NCBI GenBank assembly: GCA_030847615.1
Contig: JAUMIR010000001.1
Span: 288,822,187 to 288,886,186, forward strand
Length of the DNA stretch: 64,000 nt
Source: Gambelia wislizenii
Lineage: Eukaryota > Chordata > Lepidosauria > Squamata > Crotaphytidae
Direction: 5' to 3'
In this document: positions 33,609-44,249 of the stretch, piece by piece
Numbering within the stretch: the first letter of the stretch is position 1
Layout: the number at the start of each line of letters is the position of its first letter
The notes under the pieces: model-generated
What the model saw: the letters and a program-made list of their open reading frames with translations, nothing else
Databases searched by the model: none
Told to the model about the DNA's origin: nothing
Translations under genes and position numbers: made by a program

Positions 33609-33918
33609 GGAAATGCTGGGGCCCTTTCACACTACCCTGGAACTTGTCCAGAGGAGGGCGACCAGGATGGTGGGAAGTCTGGAAGCCATGCCCTATGAGG
33701 AGCGGCTTAGGGAGCTGGGCATGTTCAGTCTGGAGAAGAGAAGGTTAAGAGCAGACATGATTGCCATGTTTAAATATTTGAAGGGATGTCATACTGAGCA
33801 TGGAGCAGGCTTGTTTTCTGTTGCTCCAGAGACTAGGACAAGGAGCAATGGGTTCAAACTACAGGAAAAGAGATTCCACCTAAACATTAGGAAGAACTTC
33901 CTGACAGTAAGGAGATTT
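33609..33918 (+). pseudogene. CR1 LINE ORF2 C-terminal fragment (left half)
   Basis: The translation reads [40 protein letters not shown] and [20 protein letters not shown], the end of CR1 ORF2, as in 53390-53654. It stops in the 3' region at 'cttcctgacagtaag'. The next bases of the CR1 sequence appear at 35430, so the copy was split by insertions. Confidence 0.88.
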
Positions 33919-33949
33919 TAAGGAGTAAGGAGACAGTAAGGAGATAGTA

Positions 33950-34197
33950 AGCCCTGGTGGCACAGTGGTTAAATGCCAGTACTGCAAGTCACCATGTTGC
34001 AAGTTCGATTCCAGAGGGCTCCAAGTTCATTTATCCTTCCATCCTTTCGTAGGTTCGTAAAATGAGTACCCAGCTTGTGGGGGCAATTAGCTAACACACA
34101 TTGGAATGCAGTGTAGATGTGTAAATTGCTATTGCTTAAAATCAATTTGTAAGCCTCTCTGATAGCCTTATGGTATAAATACATTTTAAAAAAATCA
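33950..34197 (+). repeat. tRNA-derived SINE, third family ('ccctggtggcacagtggtta')
   Basis: A-box region TGGCACAGTGGTTAAATGCC, B box AAGTTCGATTCCAG, then a unique body ('aatgagtacccagcttgtgg', 'aattagctaacacacattgg') and a tail 'gccttatggtataaatacat'. The same body occurs in reverse at 37185-37332. It sits in the gap between the two CR1 halves. Confidence 0.85.
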
Positions 34198-34239
34198 CAA
34201 AGGGGCCAAATGCCCCATTTCTGCTCCACAGGCCCCTCT

Positions 34240-34650
34240 CCCATCCCTGCTATGGTATTAAGGAAAATGTTTGCACACTTACCTTAATCCCACAGCAGGA
34301 ATGTCTTTCCTCTCCCCCTGGCTTCACTGCTGTAAATGCAGCTGCCATAAAGCTGCTTTTATAGCAGTGAAGCTAAATCCCACTCATTCTCACGAGAGAA
34401 CGGGAAGGAGGGAAATTTAAAAATAACCCCCCAAACAGCAAAACAGTACACAAAGCACAACAACACATAGAAAAACATAAAGGTAACCCAGGGAGGGAGG
34501 AGGGTGCCACTTACCAGGGTGTCCCATTCCTGCCCGAAAATGTCCAGAACGGGTGTCCCCCCCCCTCCCAGCAGCTGTCATCGCATGAGAGGAACAGGAC
34601 ACCTTTCAAACCACCTGTGATTCCGTGACAGAAATGGAATGGGTGGTCAT
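34240..34650 (-). mobile_element. Diverged fragment of TIR family A
   Basis: The interior parallels 27720-27950: 'ctcattctcacgagagaacg', the A-rich 'caaacagcaaaacagtacac' area, 'aaggtaacccagggagggag' and the 'gtgtcccattcctgcccgaa' stretch. Termini are not preserved. Confidence 0.5.
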
Positions 34651-34914
34651 TAACGACTGCTCCCTGTGATTGAAATATCATGGGGAGACAACAGAACAGT
34701 CACGTTGAGGGCACAGAATCGGGTGAAGTGTAGTATGTGGGGAAATCATTATTGTAATGCAATACAATCTTGTGTATCCCATGTTAAGTTCAGTTTAGGA
34801 ATTTTTCCCTGCATGCATCAGTTCTTCCACTCCCCCTTCTCCTTTCACTAGGTAATTACAGCCAACTGGAGCAATGGGTCATTCATCACATGACCTAATT
34901 TAAATATTATGACA

Positions 34915-35005
34915 CAATAATAATAATAATAATAATAATGTATTTCTATCCCGCCCCTCTCAATGCAATCGGGGTGGCTTACAATATAAAAGCTCCATAA
35001 TCACA
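34915..35005 (-). repeat. (AAT)n plus SINE/LINE 3' tail
   Basis: (AAT)n at 34916-34939 followed by 'gtatttctatcccgcccctc' and 'ggggtggcttacaatataaa', the complement of the common reptile SINE/LINE tail 'gagaggggcgggata'. Confidence 0.55.
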
Positions 35006-35429
35006 ATACCCTAGCCCACCGACCCCTTAAAGTTTGTCTAAGTTCCTTTTAAGTTTTTGTCTCCATGTGCCTGGAGCCATATTTGCCTTATTTGCTCTCT
35101 TAGGAGTGTCTTTGAGTCACCATGTAGCATGTAGCCTACACCGCTTAAAGGCTGGGTGAATCTTTTCCTACCCTAAACCCTCTTAGTTAGTTAGGGATCT
35201 TTTAAGTTTGTTTTAATATGTAGATTAAGATTGATATACCCTCAGTAAACTTTTGATATGCTTTTTAAACTGACTTCTTTGTTGTTTTAATGAGTCTAAT
35301 TGATTGGGTGATCAGACCACACATTTAAATGTTAATTGAGCTGTGTCTACATTCGGACGCCATCTGAAAGAAAAATATTTCAGTGGCCCTGTTCCATGCC
35401 TGCAACGGAACATATCACTGGTGTGAAAA

Positions 35430-35620
35430 TCTCATAAGAGCTGTTCAGAAGTGGAATATGCTGCCTCGGAGTGTGGTGGAGTCTCCTTCTTTGGAGGTTT
35501 TTAAACAGAGGCTGGATGGTCATCTGTCAGGAATGATTTGATTGTGTATTCCTGCATGGCAGGGGGCTGGACTGGATGGCCCTTGAGGTCTCTTCCAACT
35601 CTATGATTCTATGATACCCA
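35430..35620 (+). mobile_element. CR1 LINE 3' end (right half)
   Basis: It continues the CR1 sequence at 'agagctgttcagaagtggaa' and ends in the 3' UTR with 'gcatggcagggggctggact', 'gaggtctcttccaactctat' and the GATTCTATGAT terminal repeat. The sequence between 33918 and 35430 is absent from other CR1 copies. Confidence 0.9.
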
Positions 35621-35624
35621 GTTA

Positions 35625-35805
35625 TGACACTATGATTCCACTTTAGCTGGCATGGCTACATCTTATAGAATCAGAAGAGCTCCCTGGTTGAGGATTCTAA
35701 AGGTCCCTCCCTCAACTGCAAATCCTAGGATTCCATACGATGGAACCATGGAAGTTAAAGTGGAAGTATCGCACTATAATTATGTAGTGTGAATGGGGCC
35801 TAGGT
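35625..35805. mobile_element. Palindromic MITE fragment
   Basis: 'ttccactttagctggcatgg' and 'ggaagttaaagtggaagtat' are inverted around 'aatcctaggattccatacga'. It directly follows the CR1 tail. Confidence 0.6.
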
Positions 35806-36107
35806 GGCTTTAGGTGGAGGGACTGGGATGGGAAACTTTCTTTCTATGAACTTCCTTAAAGTTAACCATAGTTTCCTCAAGGGTATTTGTTGAACACTGC
35901 TGATTCATATTTGGCTGCCCACTGTTAATCAGCAATCGAGCAATAAATAAGGGAATTTATGTTATATATGTCATTACAAATAAATATGTAATAATGGAAA
36001 TCCTCCACATGTACCCTCATTCCCTTCAGTAGTCTGCCCTAAAGTGGGCAACCAAAACAATCCATCTACATGTCAGAGAGCTTGAAAGTATGAATACTTA
36101 AATCCAT

Positions 36108-36300
36108 GGGTGCCATAGCAGTAGAGTGTTGGGAAGAGTCAGGTTCACATCCTCAGAGTCAAAGAGCTCAGCCATGATGAAGCTCACTGACTGTTCTTGT
36201 GCCAGCCAGTGTCTCACTCAGCCTTACCTATTTCACAGGGTCATTGAAAGGATAAAACAGGGTGCTGAGCTCTTTGGAGGAAAGACAGAATTAAAATTTC
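36108..36300 (+). repeat. CORE/MIR-like SINE
   Basis: Degenerate head 'gccatagcagtagagtgttg', B-box zone 'aggttcacatcc', body 'cactcagccttacctatttc', then 'acagggtcattgaaaggata' and a tail ending 'gaaagacagaattaaaattt'. Confidence 0.55.
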
Positions 36301-36313
36301 ATACAAAGAATTT

Positions 36314-36502
36314 AGAACTTTATCACACTACACTATTATAGTGCTATTATTCCACTTTAACTGTTGTGGCTGCCTCCTGTGGAATTCTGGTGTTTATAGT
36401 TTAGGGAGGCCTAAATGCCCCTGCCTAAACTGCAAATCCCAGGATTCACAGGAGGTAGCCAGAGCAGTTAAAGTGGAATAATTGTGCTATAACAATGTAG
36501 TG
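36314..36502. mobile_element. Palindromic MITE, 'TTATCACACTACA' ends
   Basis: Left 'actttatcacactacactat' pairs with right 'aacaatgtagtgtgataatc'. Inner halves 'tattccactttaactg' and 'cagttaaagtggaataattg' are complementary. Same general family as 35625 and 32462. Confidence 0.8.
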
Positions 36503-36856
36503 TGATAATCTCCACAGTGTCCATTTGCATGCACAGTTCCATATCTATACACTTTTCAGTGGCGACATCCACTCTTTTTTTCTTTTTTCAAAACATGCCT
36601 CCATGTTTTCCTTCCAATCAGTTTCCATCCCAGTTTTCCAAAACATTTTGATGTTAAAGAATATGCTTTCCCTAGCCCAGATTTTTTTCTTTAATGTTCA
36701 ATCAGAGTCAACCTAGCTGTTAAGGGGAATACCTGTTTCCTAGCATCAATCTGTTTTCCCTCTTACCACAGGATTTGCTGAGACCTGTAACTTACACAGA
36801 TATTTACCGTCTGATGATTAATGAGAAAACAGAGCATGCTACATGCAGGAAACATA

Positions 36857-37480
36857 GGACTTTATCACAGTAGGCTCTTTTGGCACAGTAATAGCATATT
36901 TAATGCAATGGAAACATACTGGCATTACATTTCCTTCTTTTGCACCCTTTCTGCAATGGTGCCGGTAATCCTGCTTTGGTTATGAAAGTTTTCACAATCA
37001 GTGTTCCATACCTCATCATGAATGGAGCACAGGGGGACATTATTTTCAAGTGCACATCTTCATCTGTTTTCTGAAAGTTAACTGACCTAGTGAAGCTTGG
37101 GAATAGGGAGGGGGAGAAGAGGAAAGTAACACCCACTAACACCACTGGATGCTGCAGTATCAGAACTGCAGTGGGAGGGACCTTTTATTTTCATTTTTAT
37201 TTATTTATACCCCGCTCTTCAGCCACAAGGCAATCAGAACGGCTTACAAGTTGTTTTTTAAGCAATAGCACATTTACACATCTATACTGCATTAAGCAGT
37301 TTCCAATGTGTGTTAGCTAATTGCACCTTGCACCTATTGCACCTTGTGCAGTAGTGGAAAAGCAGTGATATTGGGAGCTATTGATGGATTTTTCCCATTA
37401 ACGAAAAGACAAGCTTCAATAACAGTTGGAATGACAGGCGAGTCATGACATCATGTGATAAGGAATGGCCACAGACTCTA
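36857..37480 (-). mobile_element. Family A TIR-element copy 4, interrupted by a SINE
   Basis: The left end GGACTTTATCACAGTAGG follows ATA as in the other copies. The right end is approximately TCATGTGATAAGGAA. A poorly conserved interior includes 'aatgcaatggaaacatactg' and, near the right, 'ggagctattgatggattttt'. A SINE (37185-37332) lies inside. Confidence 0.55.
37185..37332 (-). repeat. SINE tail (third family) inside TIR element
   Basis: The complement of 34050-34197: 'cacatctatactgcatt', 'ccaatgtgtgttagctaatt' and 'tttatttataccccgctctt'. It lacks the tRNA head, as expected for 5'-truncated insertion. Confidence 0.75.
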
Positions 37481-37611
37481 TTATACAGTTACAATTGTGC
37501 TGTACCAGCCTCATGCAAGTTCGTAGATGAGGGAAATCATGTGGTGTGACAAATGGACATCTTTCATTTCTTTTCTCTTTCATTCCCTTTCACTTATTAC
37601 ATGTGTAGGGG

Positions 37612-37785
37612 TTTAGGAAGCTGCTTTATACCAAATCAGATTATCAGTCGATCCAGCTTAGTATAATTTACATGCAAGGACTGGCAATGGCTCTCGAGAT
37701 TTCAAGCAGAGGGCGTTCTACCCAAAGGTGCCTGGGAAAGAACCTGGGACCCTTTGTAAGCAAATGTGCTCTGCTACAGAATTAT
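37612..37785 (-). repeat. tRNA-type SINE, minus strand (second family)
   Basis: On the minus strand: head with GCAGAGCACATTTGC, B box GGTTCTTTCCC (degenerate from GGTTCAATCCC), body 'ctcgagagccattgccag', and the end 'tggtataaagcagcttccta'. The matching 3' part on the plus strand is at 26175-26290. Confidence 0.7.
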
Positions 37786-38677
37786 TCTTTTACCAAGTGG
37801 TTCATTTACCATGCAACACAAAATCAAAGCTTGGGAAAGTTTTCTTTTTTAACTACAACTCCCAGGGGGTGGGGGGAATTGTAGACATCCTCTCTCCATT
37901 ATTTCTTTAATCAACACTGGTAAGCAACGTCTCTGTTCTTCAGATCCCCTGCCTCCAAATTTTCTGCTCAGAACATCAACAATGATTTTCTACAATGTTA
38001 TCATTCTGTCACACTCTTAGGATTCAAGTATTGATCAAGCAAAATGAAGCTAAGGCACGTATCCAAATGTGTTGGCCTGCAGCCTGTTCCCTTGGGCTGT
38101 AGCCCAGGAAAAGTCACCAACTATGTGCCAACAGCAACAACTCCCTGGTTTACTATAGAGGCTTTGAGTGGACTTCCAGCTAAGTTCTCTCCACTGAAAA
38201 AAAAATTATAACAGTTTGCTCTACTTGTTAATGATTTGTTTATGAACATTTGCTATCTCTTTTATTCAAATGCACAATGTCCTTCATACAGCATCTTTTG
38301 CTTCCATTTTGAAGATTATGACCCTCTTCATAGATTAATATTGGTTTAAAAAATGATTGTATTCATTTAAAAGAAATAAGATTGCCATTATTCTTTTTCA
38401 AAAAAAATAAATTTGTTTCCTTCAAAATGAAATGTTGTTTCCATTGACAATTTTTTTACAATATTTACAGATACTAATCTCTTTTTATTACAATTGGTAA
38501 TGTGGCTGTATTTTAGAGATTTTAATTTCTGCTAGCCACCCCAAGTAATAAATAAAGCACAGAAGGGCAGGATATTATTTTAAAATAAATAAATAGATGA
38601 ATAAATCAGTATATTTGTTATATACCTCTTTCCGCCGGCAGGAAGAGATCTTTTTATTTAGGCAGGCCTTTAGTGCT
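37786..38677. other. No feature recognised
   Basis: Highly AT-rich; an L2/SINE-like tail may lie at about 38520-38600 ('gaagggcaggatattatttt' then AAATA repeats). Confidence 0.4.
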
Positions 38678-38869
38678 TACGGGGTCTGTCTATTAAATAA
38701 CAAGACTGTATTTCTACCTTTTTGGACAAATCAGGAAGAACTGATTGTGAATGTTTGACTGGTGACTTTGAACATGTCTGAACCTGCATGACAAACAGCA
38801 ACACTCTTGGCTGTTCAGTTAATTGTCAGTCATTGTTTAAAGCAGCTGTGTTGCCTGTTGTGTGCTGGA

Positions 38870-40318
38870 AAAATGCTAAGTTTAAAAGTTGAGCAACGTG
38901 ACGTTCTGCAGCAACTTGAGGTGGACACAAACCTTTTTCACAAAAATAATCACTTGTGATGAAACCTGGGGGCCGTTTACACGGGCAAATATTCCCCTAA
39001 ATATACCGCTAAGATAGCTCATAGTTCCCACGGATCGCAGCATAGCATCGCCTCATTCAGAAGGGGGGAAGGTAAAACACCCAAATATAGCGTGGCAGGG
39101 CATGTCGCTATTTTTGCAGGAATATTTGCAATGTAGTGCTTTATTGGCAGTGTAAACTAGCATTCCGCTAAGGGTTAAAGCACAGCTGCATTGTGATTGG
39201 TTGATGATGCAGGGGTGGACTTAAAAGAGGGGCAGGGAGGAGGCAAAGACAGTAGCCGTTAGAGAAGAAACTTGCAAAAATCCTGTCTGCTATTTTGCGA
39301 GCCAGTTTGAAAAAATAAAAAGGATTCCCAACTTCTTTCATTCCTGGAGCATTCCTTCTAATCCTCTGCTGTTTTGAAAGTATGTAAAGCTAGTTCGTCA
39401 CTTTTATCCTGTGCACGGGGGGGGGGAGAGAAACCATTTCACAAAGGGCTGTAGCAAGCTGAACTGCTATTTTCTCTCTCTGCTTGGGGGAAGGAGGGAG
39501 GGGGAAATAGGATCCACGGCATGGTCTTTTAGCAGAGAGATTACTCTCCTTCAGCTTTATGGAGTGAGTTAATTTACAGGCAGATTTACAGAGACACACA
39601 GAGCCACACCCCCCACACTTATTCAAGTCTGAACTGCAAAGCAACATAATTAGAAAAAAAACCTGACTGGCACAGCTGCGGAAAATAATTAAACCGCAAG
39701 TTGCCGCAATAAATCTGCTGTGTAAACCGGCCCCTGGATTTTCTAGTATGATCCTGAGACAAAATGACAGTCAACGCACTAGAAAACACCATCATCACCA
39801 AGAATGAAAAAAGCATGTCAAAGCAAGTCCACATTCAAAGCCATGCTTATTTGGGGGTTTTGACATCAAGGTGAAATTTTGGCAGAATGGGATCCAGAAG
39901 GCAGAACAGTGAACCAGTAATATTATAAGGAAGTTTTGACAAAACTGAGAGAAAGAGTCAAGGGGAAAGGCCAGAACTGTGGGGAAATGGTTTCATTCTT
40001 CACCTAGAAAATGTGCCTACTTTCTTTACACAGCACTTTCTGTAAAGCAGTTTTTGGATGATAAATGCATGACTACACTTGAGCATCCTCCATATTGGCC
40101 AGATTTGGCACTCTGCAACTTTTCTTTTCCCTAAAGTGAAATCAGTGCTTAAAGGAACACATTTTGAGTCAATTGATGCAGTATGAAGAAAAGAGCAGAT
40201 GTGTTGACACAGCTGACAGAAACTGATCTGCTCCATGCCTTCAACCAGTGGAAAACAAGACTGCATTGGTGTGTGCGTGTGAACAGGGAGTATATTGAAG
40301 GGGACAAGCATTAGAATT
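38870..40318 (+). pseudogene. mariner transposase, broken
   Basis: Fragments follow the C-terminal catalytic half of mariner transposases: KIITCDETW (catalytic Asp codon 38958-38960), then after the insertion QSTHWKT, KAMLICFFDIKGEIL, VNQ-stop-YYKEVLTKLRERV, ILHLENVP and PYWPDLALCNF, ending near REYIEGDKH. The second catalytic Asp is Glu (codon 40007-40009) and the third is Asn (40117-40119). Stops, frameshifts and loss of the N-terminal region make it inactive. The functional protein would cut and paste mariner DNA at TA sites. Confidence 0.85.
38970..39732. mobile_element. 763-bp TIR element inserted in mariner
   Basis: Ends GGGCCGTTTACACGGGC and GTGTAAACCGGCC are inverted. CCTGG is duplicated at 38965-38969 and 39733-39737. 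Removing the insert and one CCTGG restores continuous mariner reading through the GAA-ACC-TGG codons. The interior has a G-run at 39418-39426 and no transposase. The superfamily is undetermined; a 5-bp (or 4-bp) duplication leaves several options. Confidence 0.85.
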
Positions 40319-40372
40319 GTAATACATATAAATAAAGATGGGTTGTATCAGTCTCATTAACAGACAGATCTA

Positions 40373-41053
40373 GTAAATGATGTGTCAGAAGGGTGTTTTT
40401 AATGCTGTGTGCTGTGCTTTTTATCTTTCCATACTTTAACTATATTGTAAATGTATTTTAAAGTCTTTTAAATAGGTGCTTTTTAACAGAATGGCTTGTT
40501 TAATTGTGGGGTTTTTTGTTGTTAAAAGAAGGGTGTTTTTTAAGCTGGACTTTGTTTTAAATTTTTATAAGCTGCTTTGAGACCCTTGACAGGAGAAAGG
40601 TGCAGTATTAATTAATAAAATATCTATTAACAGAGTTGGTAGTGCAGACTCCAGCCCCTAGAATCTCCAAAGAGCAACCCTCATTTTACTGCTGAGATAA
40701 TCTGTTCTCCTGTATTATGGCCTTGCTAACAGAAGCAGGAAAGAGAACTCCTGACCCTTCTCATTACACAGATGAAAACCACAGTTCTTCTTTTTTTCTT
40801 TTGTTTACTCAAAACACTTTGCTGCCTAGGGAAAAGGACAAGATGGCATCACCGCCCCAGGTACAAAAGCTGACAAGACTGTCAGAACTTATTTCAGCAC
40901 TGTTGAGAAGACAGGTTCTTCCACAGTGGGAAACAGGGTAGCAGGATTGTGGGTCTGTGTACATGCAAAGCAGGTCACATGGCACACACAGCTCTGTCCA
41001 CTGCATGCTGTGGAGTATCTGCTGCCTGAGGTGCCTGCCTCACTCGTTATCAT
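40373..41053. other. No gene; LINE/SINE-like tail at 40560-40620
   Basis: 'aagctgctttgagacccttg' followed by 'gtgcagtattaattaataaa' looks like a retroposon tail. Otherwise nothing is recognised. Confidence 0.4.

Positions 41054-41094
<41 letters not shown>
41054..41094. repeat. (CT)n microsatellite
   Basis: About 20 CT dinucleotides adjoining the 3' end of the minus-strand LINE below. It could derive from that element's simple-repeat tail. Confidence 0.95.
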
Positions 41095-41095
<1 letters not shown>

Positions 41096-41099
41096 GCTT

Positions 41100-41965
41100 T
41101 TCTTCGCAAACAAAGATTCAGGAAGGACTCATCCTGCGCTTTCTGCAAGCACGCTGATGACTAAAAAGGCCAATCCGAGATAAACAAGTCCAGTTGCAGA
41201 AAGCACAGCAGAAGTCTCCTTGGGTGATGTTTTTGGGTTGTGATTCTTTCTGTGTTGTCATTTCTCTTCAAGACTTGTTTGGCATGAGTTCTCAAATAAG
41301 GCTGCAGCATTGCGGATAGTGCATCTCCATGCCTCCCCATGTGAGGCCAGGGCGGATTATTGTTGGTGATCAATTTGGCTGAGCCTGAGATGTTGTTTGA
41401 GGGAGTCCTTGTATCGCTTTTTTGGAGCACCCCTCTTACACTGACCCGTGGCGAGTTCACCATAGAGTAGTATTTTGGGGAGGCAATGGTCCTCCATCCT
41501 AGAAACGTGCCCTGCCCAGCGCAGCTTTGTTCTCAATATCATGGCCTCAATGCTGGTGATAGCTGCTTGCTCAAGGACAGCAATATTCATCACATAGTCA
41601 GTCCAGTGTATATTTAGGATTGTGTGTAGACAGCGCTGATGAAAGCGTTCGAGGAGTCGTAGGTGGTGGCGATAGGTGACCCATGTTTCAGATCCATAAA
41701 GGAGAATAGACAGTACAATGGCTCTATACACACTGGTTTTTGTGCTTCGCCTCAGGTGTTTATTACTCCAGACTCTTTTGTGAAGTCTTCCAAATGTGCT
41801 ATATGCCTTTGCTAATCTGTGATCAATCTCTTTGTCAATCTTGGTATCTGAGGAGATGATGCTTCCCAGGTAGGTGAACTACTGAACAGACTTGAGCACA
41901 GATTTGCCGACGGCAATGTTATCATGGTAGTCCTTGGGGAAAAGAATGCATATTTTTTTCACACT
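41100..41965 (-). pseudogene. Non-LTR retrotransposon RT C-terminal fragment
   Basis: Minus-strand translation: FTYLGSIISSDTKIDKEIDH, LAKAYSTFGRLHKRVWSN, YRAIVLSILLYGSETW, RLLERFHQRCLHTILNIHWT, ILRTKLRWAGHVSRMEDHCL and PKKRYKDSLKQHL. This is the post-palm and thumb region of a LINE reverse transcriptase (FTYLG..., LLYGSETW, RWAGHV motifs). One in-frame stop occurs before FTYLG. I do not assign the clade; it differs from the CR1 and BovB copies in this window. No endonuclease or palm YADD is present. Confidence 0.8.
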
Positions 41966-41989
41966 TATTGTGAAGGAATACAATGTGCC

Positions 41990-43340
41990 ACAATCTAAAA
42001 AGACTATTTTGAGTAATTTTTTATTAAAAGTTCTGAAATACATTAAGAATTACAAAGATTAGAAACAAAGAAAAGACAGAAAACTGAAATGTCATAGAGT
42101 AAAAATTAAGGATTACAAAGCAAAAATAAAAAGAAAGAAAGAGCAACTTCTGATCTATGATTCCCTTCTTTCAATAACCTATTCTTTCTCATAGTCAAAG
42201 TTACCAGATCATTTTCTTCTTTTCCCAAAACCTCTGTAAGGGGTTTCCAGTCTTTGAGAACTCTCATGTCATGTACTTGCATTCCCAGATGCTGTGAGCA
42301 GCAGTTTCAGAGTTAAATGAATTCAAATTCCAAATGTAATTGCTTAAAAGATCATCACAATATTTAAACAGAGAGGTTATATAAATATCACATAACAAAA
42401 TTGAAATTAAAATATAAGATATAAAATTTCCAACACAATTTCTAGTACTAGTAAGATTACTGGTATAAATTAATATATAAGATAAAACCATAGGGGCATT
42501 AAGACTTCAAACTTTTTGGGAATGCAAGTTATAGTAACTTGCATGAGTTTTAGCTAATGCCATTAAAAAGTTGTGGCTCTTCTATTAATACTAGAATCTT
42601 TGTTAACATGCAAAAATTCTAAATTTTGGCAGATGAAACAATGGCTTTTAATAGATAACAACCCCACGAGGTATTTTTCTCTAATTTACTTTGAATGATG
42701 ACAACTAAACAAATAGTGTGGAAGGTCCTCAACTTCATACAGACCACAGCGACAATAACGTAAATGAGACAGGAGTTTAGCTAATAGTCCATCCAATAAT
42801 GTTGAAGGCATTAGCTGAAATCTTGCTAACATTAGCTCCCTTCTTAAACAAAACTTTTCAATTTTAAACAGTTAGTCCTCTGGGCCTGGAAGGTGTTAAA
42901 GTAAATTATACCATGGGGAAATTCTAACTGAAGAGAGAGAAGCAAAGTCTTCCTGTAAAAACATTTTGTTAACATGTGACTTGAATTCTTTATTAGCTGA
43001 TAATTTACCTTTTTGGCAAAAAGAAGTTCCTGAAAAGCCAGATTTATTATGCCATGAGATATTTTGGTACCATGACTTTCCTTGTGAGGATCTAAGAGAC
43101 AGTTGTTCCTGAAAACATAGTTTTGCTAAGCAATTTACTGGCATTCCTTTCAGTCTTAACTAGAAGTTAAAGATAAACTGGCAGATTTTCAGTAGCCATG
43201 GTTGTGATCCCATTTCCAGTCGCAAATAATGTACTGGGGTGTATCTTGGAGTTCCCAGGACAGTTCTTAAAATTCTATTCTGGATGAGTAAAGAAAACTT
43301 TATTGGCACAGTAATCTGGAAAGTATATCATCCAAGGTTG
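41990..43340 (-). pseudogene. Second non-LTR element remnant, C-terminal region
   Basis: Reading the minus strand from 43340 toward 42490 gives GNSKIHPSTLFATGNGITT-like sequence in shifting frames, then MPVNCLAKLCFQEQLSLRSS (from 43144), then ELMLARFQLMPSTLLDGLLA and a cysteine/histidine cluster CRCGLYEVEDLPHYLFSCHH (about 42775-42715). A C-terminal Cys/His cluster after RT is typical of several LINE clades. The remaining 41990-42490 is AT-rich and could be its 3' UTR. Clade not assigned. It lies directly upstream of the previous fragment but appears to be a separate element. Confidence 0.5.
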
Positions 43341-43420
43341 TTGCTCAGAAATGAAACTTAGAAAGCAAATAGTATGCTAAGTGCATATTGCAATCTATGA
43401 AATCTGGTGGGCTTCAATAA

Positions 43421-43740
43421 GGGCCATCGAGTCCAACCCCCTGCTATGCAGGATACACAATCAAAGCATTCCTGACAGATGGCCATCCAGTCTCTGTTTA
43501 AACACCTCCAAAGAAGGAGACTCTACCACACTACGAGGCAGTACATTCCACTACCAAACAGCTCTTACTGTCAGGAAGTTCTTCCTAATGTTTAGGCGGA
43601 ATCTCTTTTCCTGTAGTTTGAATCCATTGCTCCATGTCCTTGTCTCTGGAGCAGCAGAAAACAAACTTGCTCCATCTTCAGTATGATATCACTTCAAATA
43701 TTTAAACATGGCTATCGTGTCAACTCTTAACCTTCTCTTT
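43421..43740 (-). mobile_element. CR1 3' portion, minus strand, part of a 5'-inverted copy
   Basis: The complement of the CR1 3' end: 'gggccatcgagtccaacccc' through 'ccatccagtctctgtttaaa', 'ttcctaatgtttaggcgga' and 'aacttgctccatcttcagta'. It ends at 'ttaaccttctctt', which is ORF2 sequence about 100 bp upstream of GLFSVAPE. The preceding ORF2 segment sits beside it in the opposite orientation. Confidence 0.88.
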
Positions 43741-43741
43741 C

Positions 43742-43832
43742 AGCTGGAACATGTCCAGAGGAGGGTGACCAAAATGGTGGGTGGTCTGGAACCCATGCCC
43801 TATGAGGAATGGCTTAGGGAGCTGGGAGAAAC
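43742..43832 (+). mobile_element. CR1 upstream segment, inverted relative to its 3' part
   Basis: 'agctggaacatgtccagagg' to 'gaatggcttagggagctggg' is CR1 ORF2 sequence ([20 protein letters not shown]), which in intact copies lies immediately before the block at 43421-43740. Here it is on the opposite strand, with about 18 bp missing at the joint. Confidence 0.85.
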
Positions 43833-44249
43833 ATAAGCTGTGGTGGAAAATGCTCTGATGGTGGAGTGAAGGAGATGGCACATCCACTGCCTGAGGTCCC
43901 ACCAGCCAAAATAGAGAATTCCATGGGCACTGGGGGAGAAGCCATGGATCTGTAGGATCCTAAACCCCCTTGGTCTCTTGATCATTACACCCACAACAGC
44001 CTTGGAACAAACTACTTCCAAACACAAGAAAGGGAAGGAAAGAAATATAGTTCTCAAATGATATATCATGCTTGGAAGGGAAAGGTAACCCTGTACAAGT
44101 ACTTTCTTTGAGCTACATGCTTTCAGAAACTTTCAAATAGATCCTGATCCACTGTTTGATCTCTGGATGGTTTAAATAAGTTCAATATTAGCAGCAAACA
44201 TGCACACACTATGGTCTCCCCCACCTTTCTGCAGTGGAGGAGGGCTATA
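43833..44249. other. No feature recognised
   Basis: Non-coding sequence between the CR1 inversion and a Tigger-like element. Confidence 0.4.

Larger units (their letters stand above)
38680..40370 (+). mobile_element. mariner (DD34D) element relic
   Basis: The left terminus GGGGTCTGTCTATTAAATAA and right terminus TTAACAGACAGATC are inverted, with TA on both sides (38678-38679, 40371-40372). The transposase relic inside reads ITCDETW at the left of an insertion and continues WIFEYDPE after it. Most of the N-terminal DNA-binding half is missing, so an internal deletion preceded or accompanied decay. The 763-bp TIR element at 38970-39732 lies inside. Confidence 0.88.
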
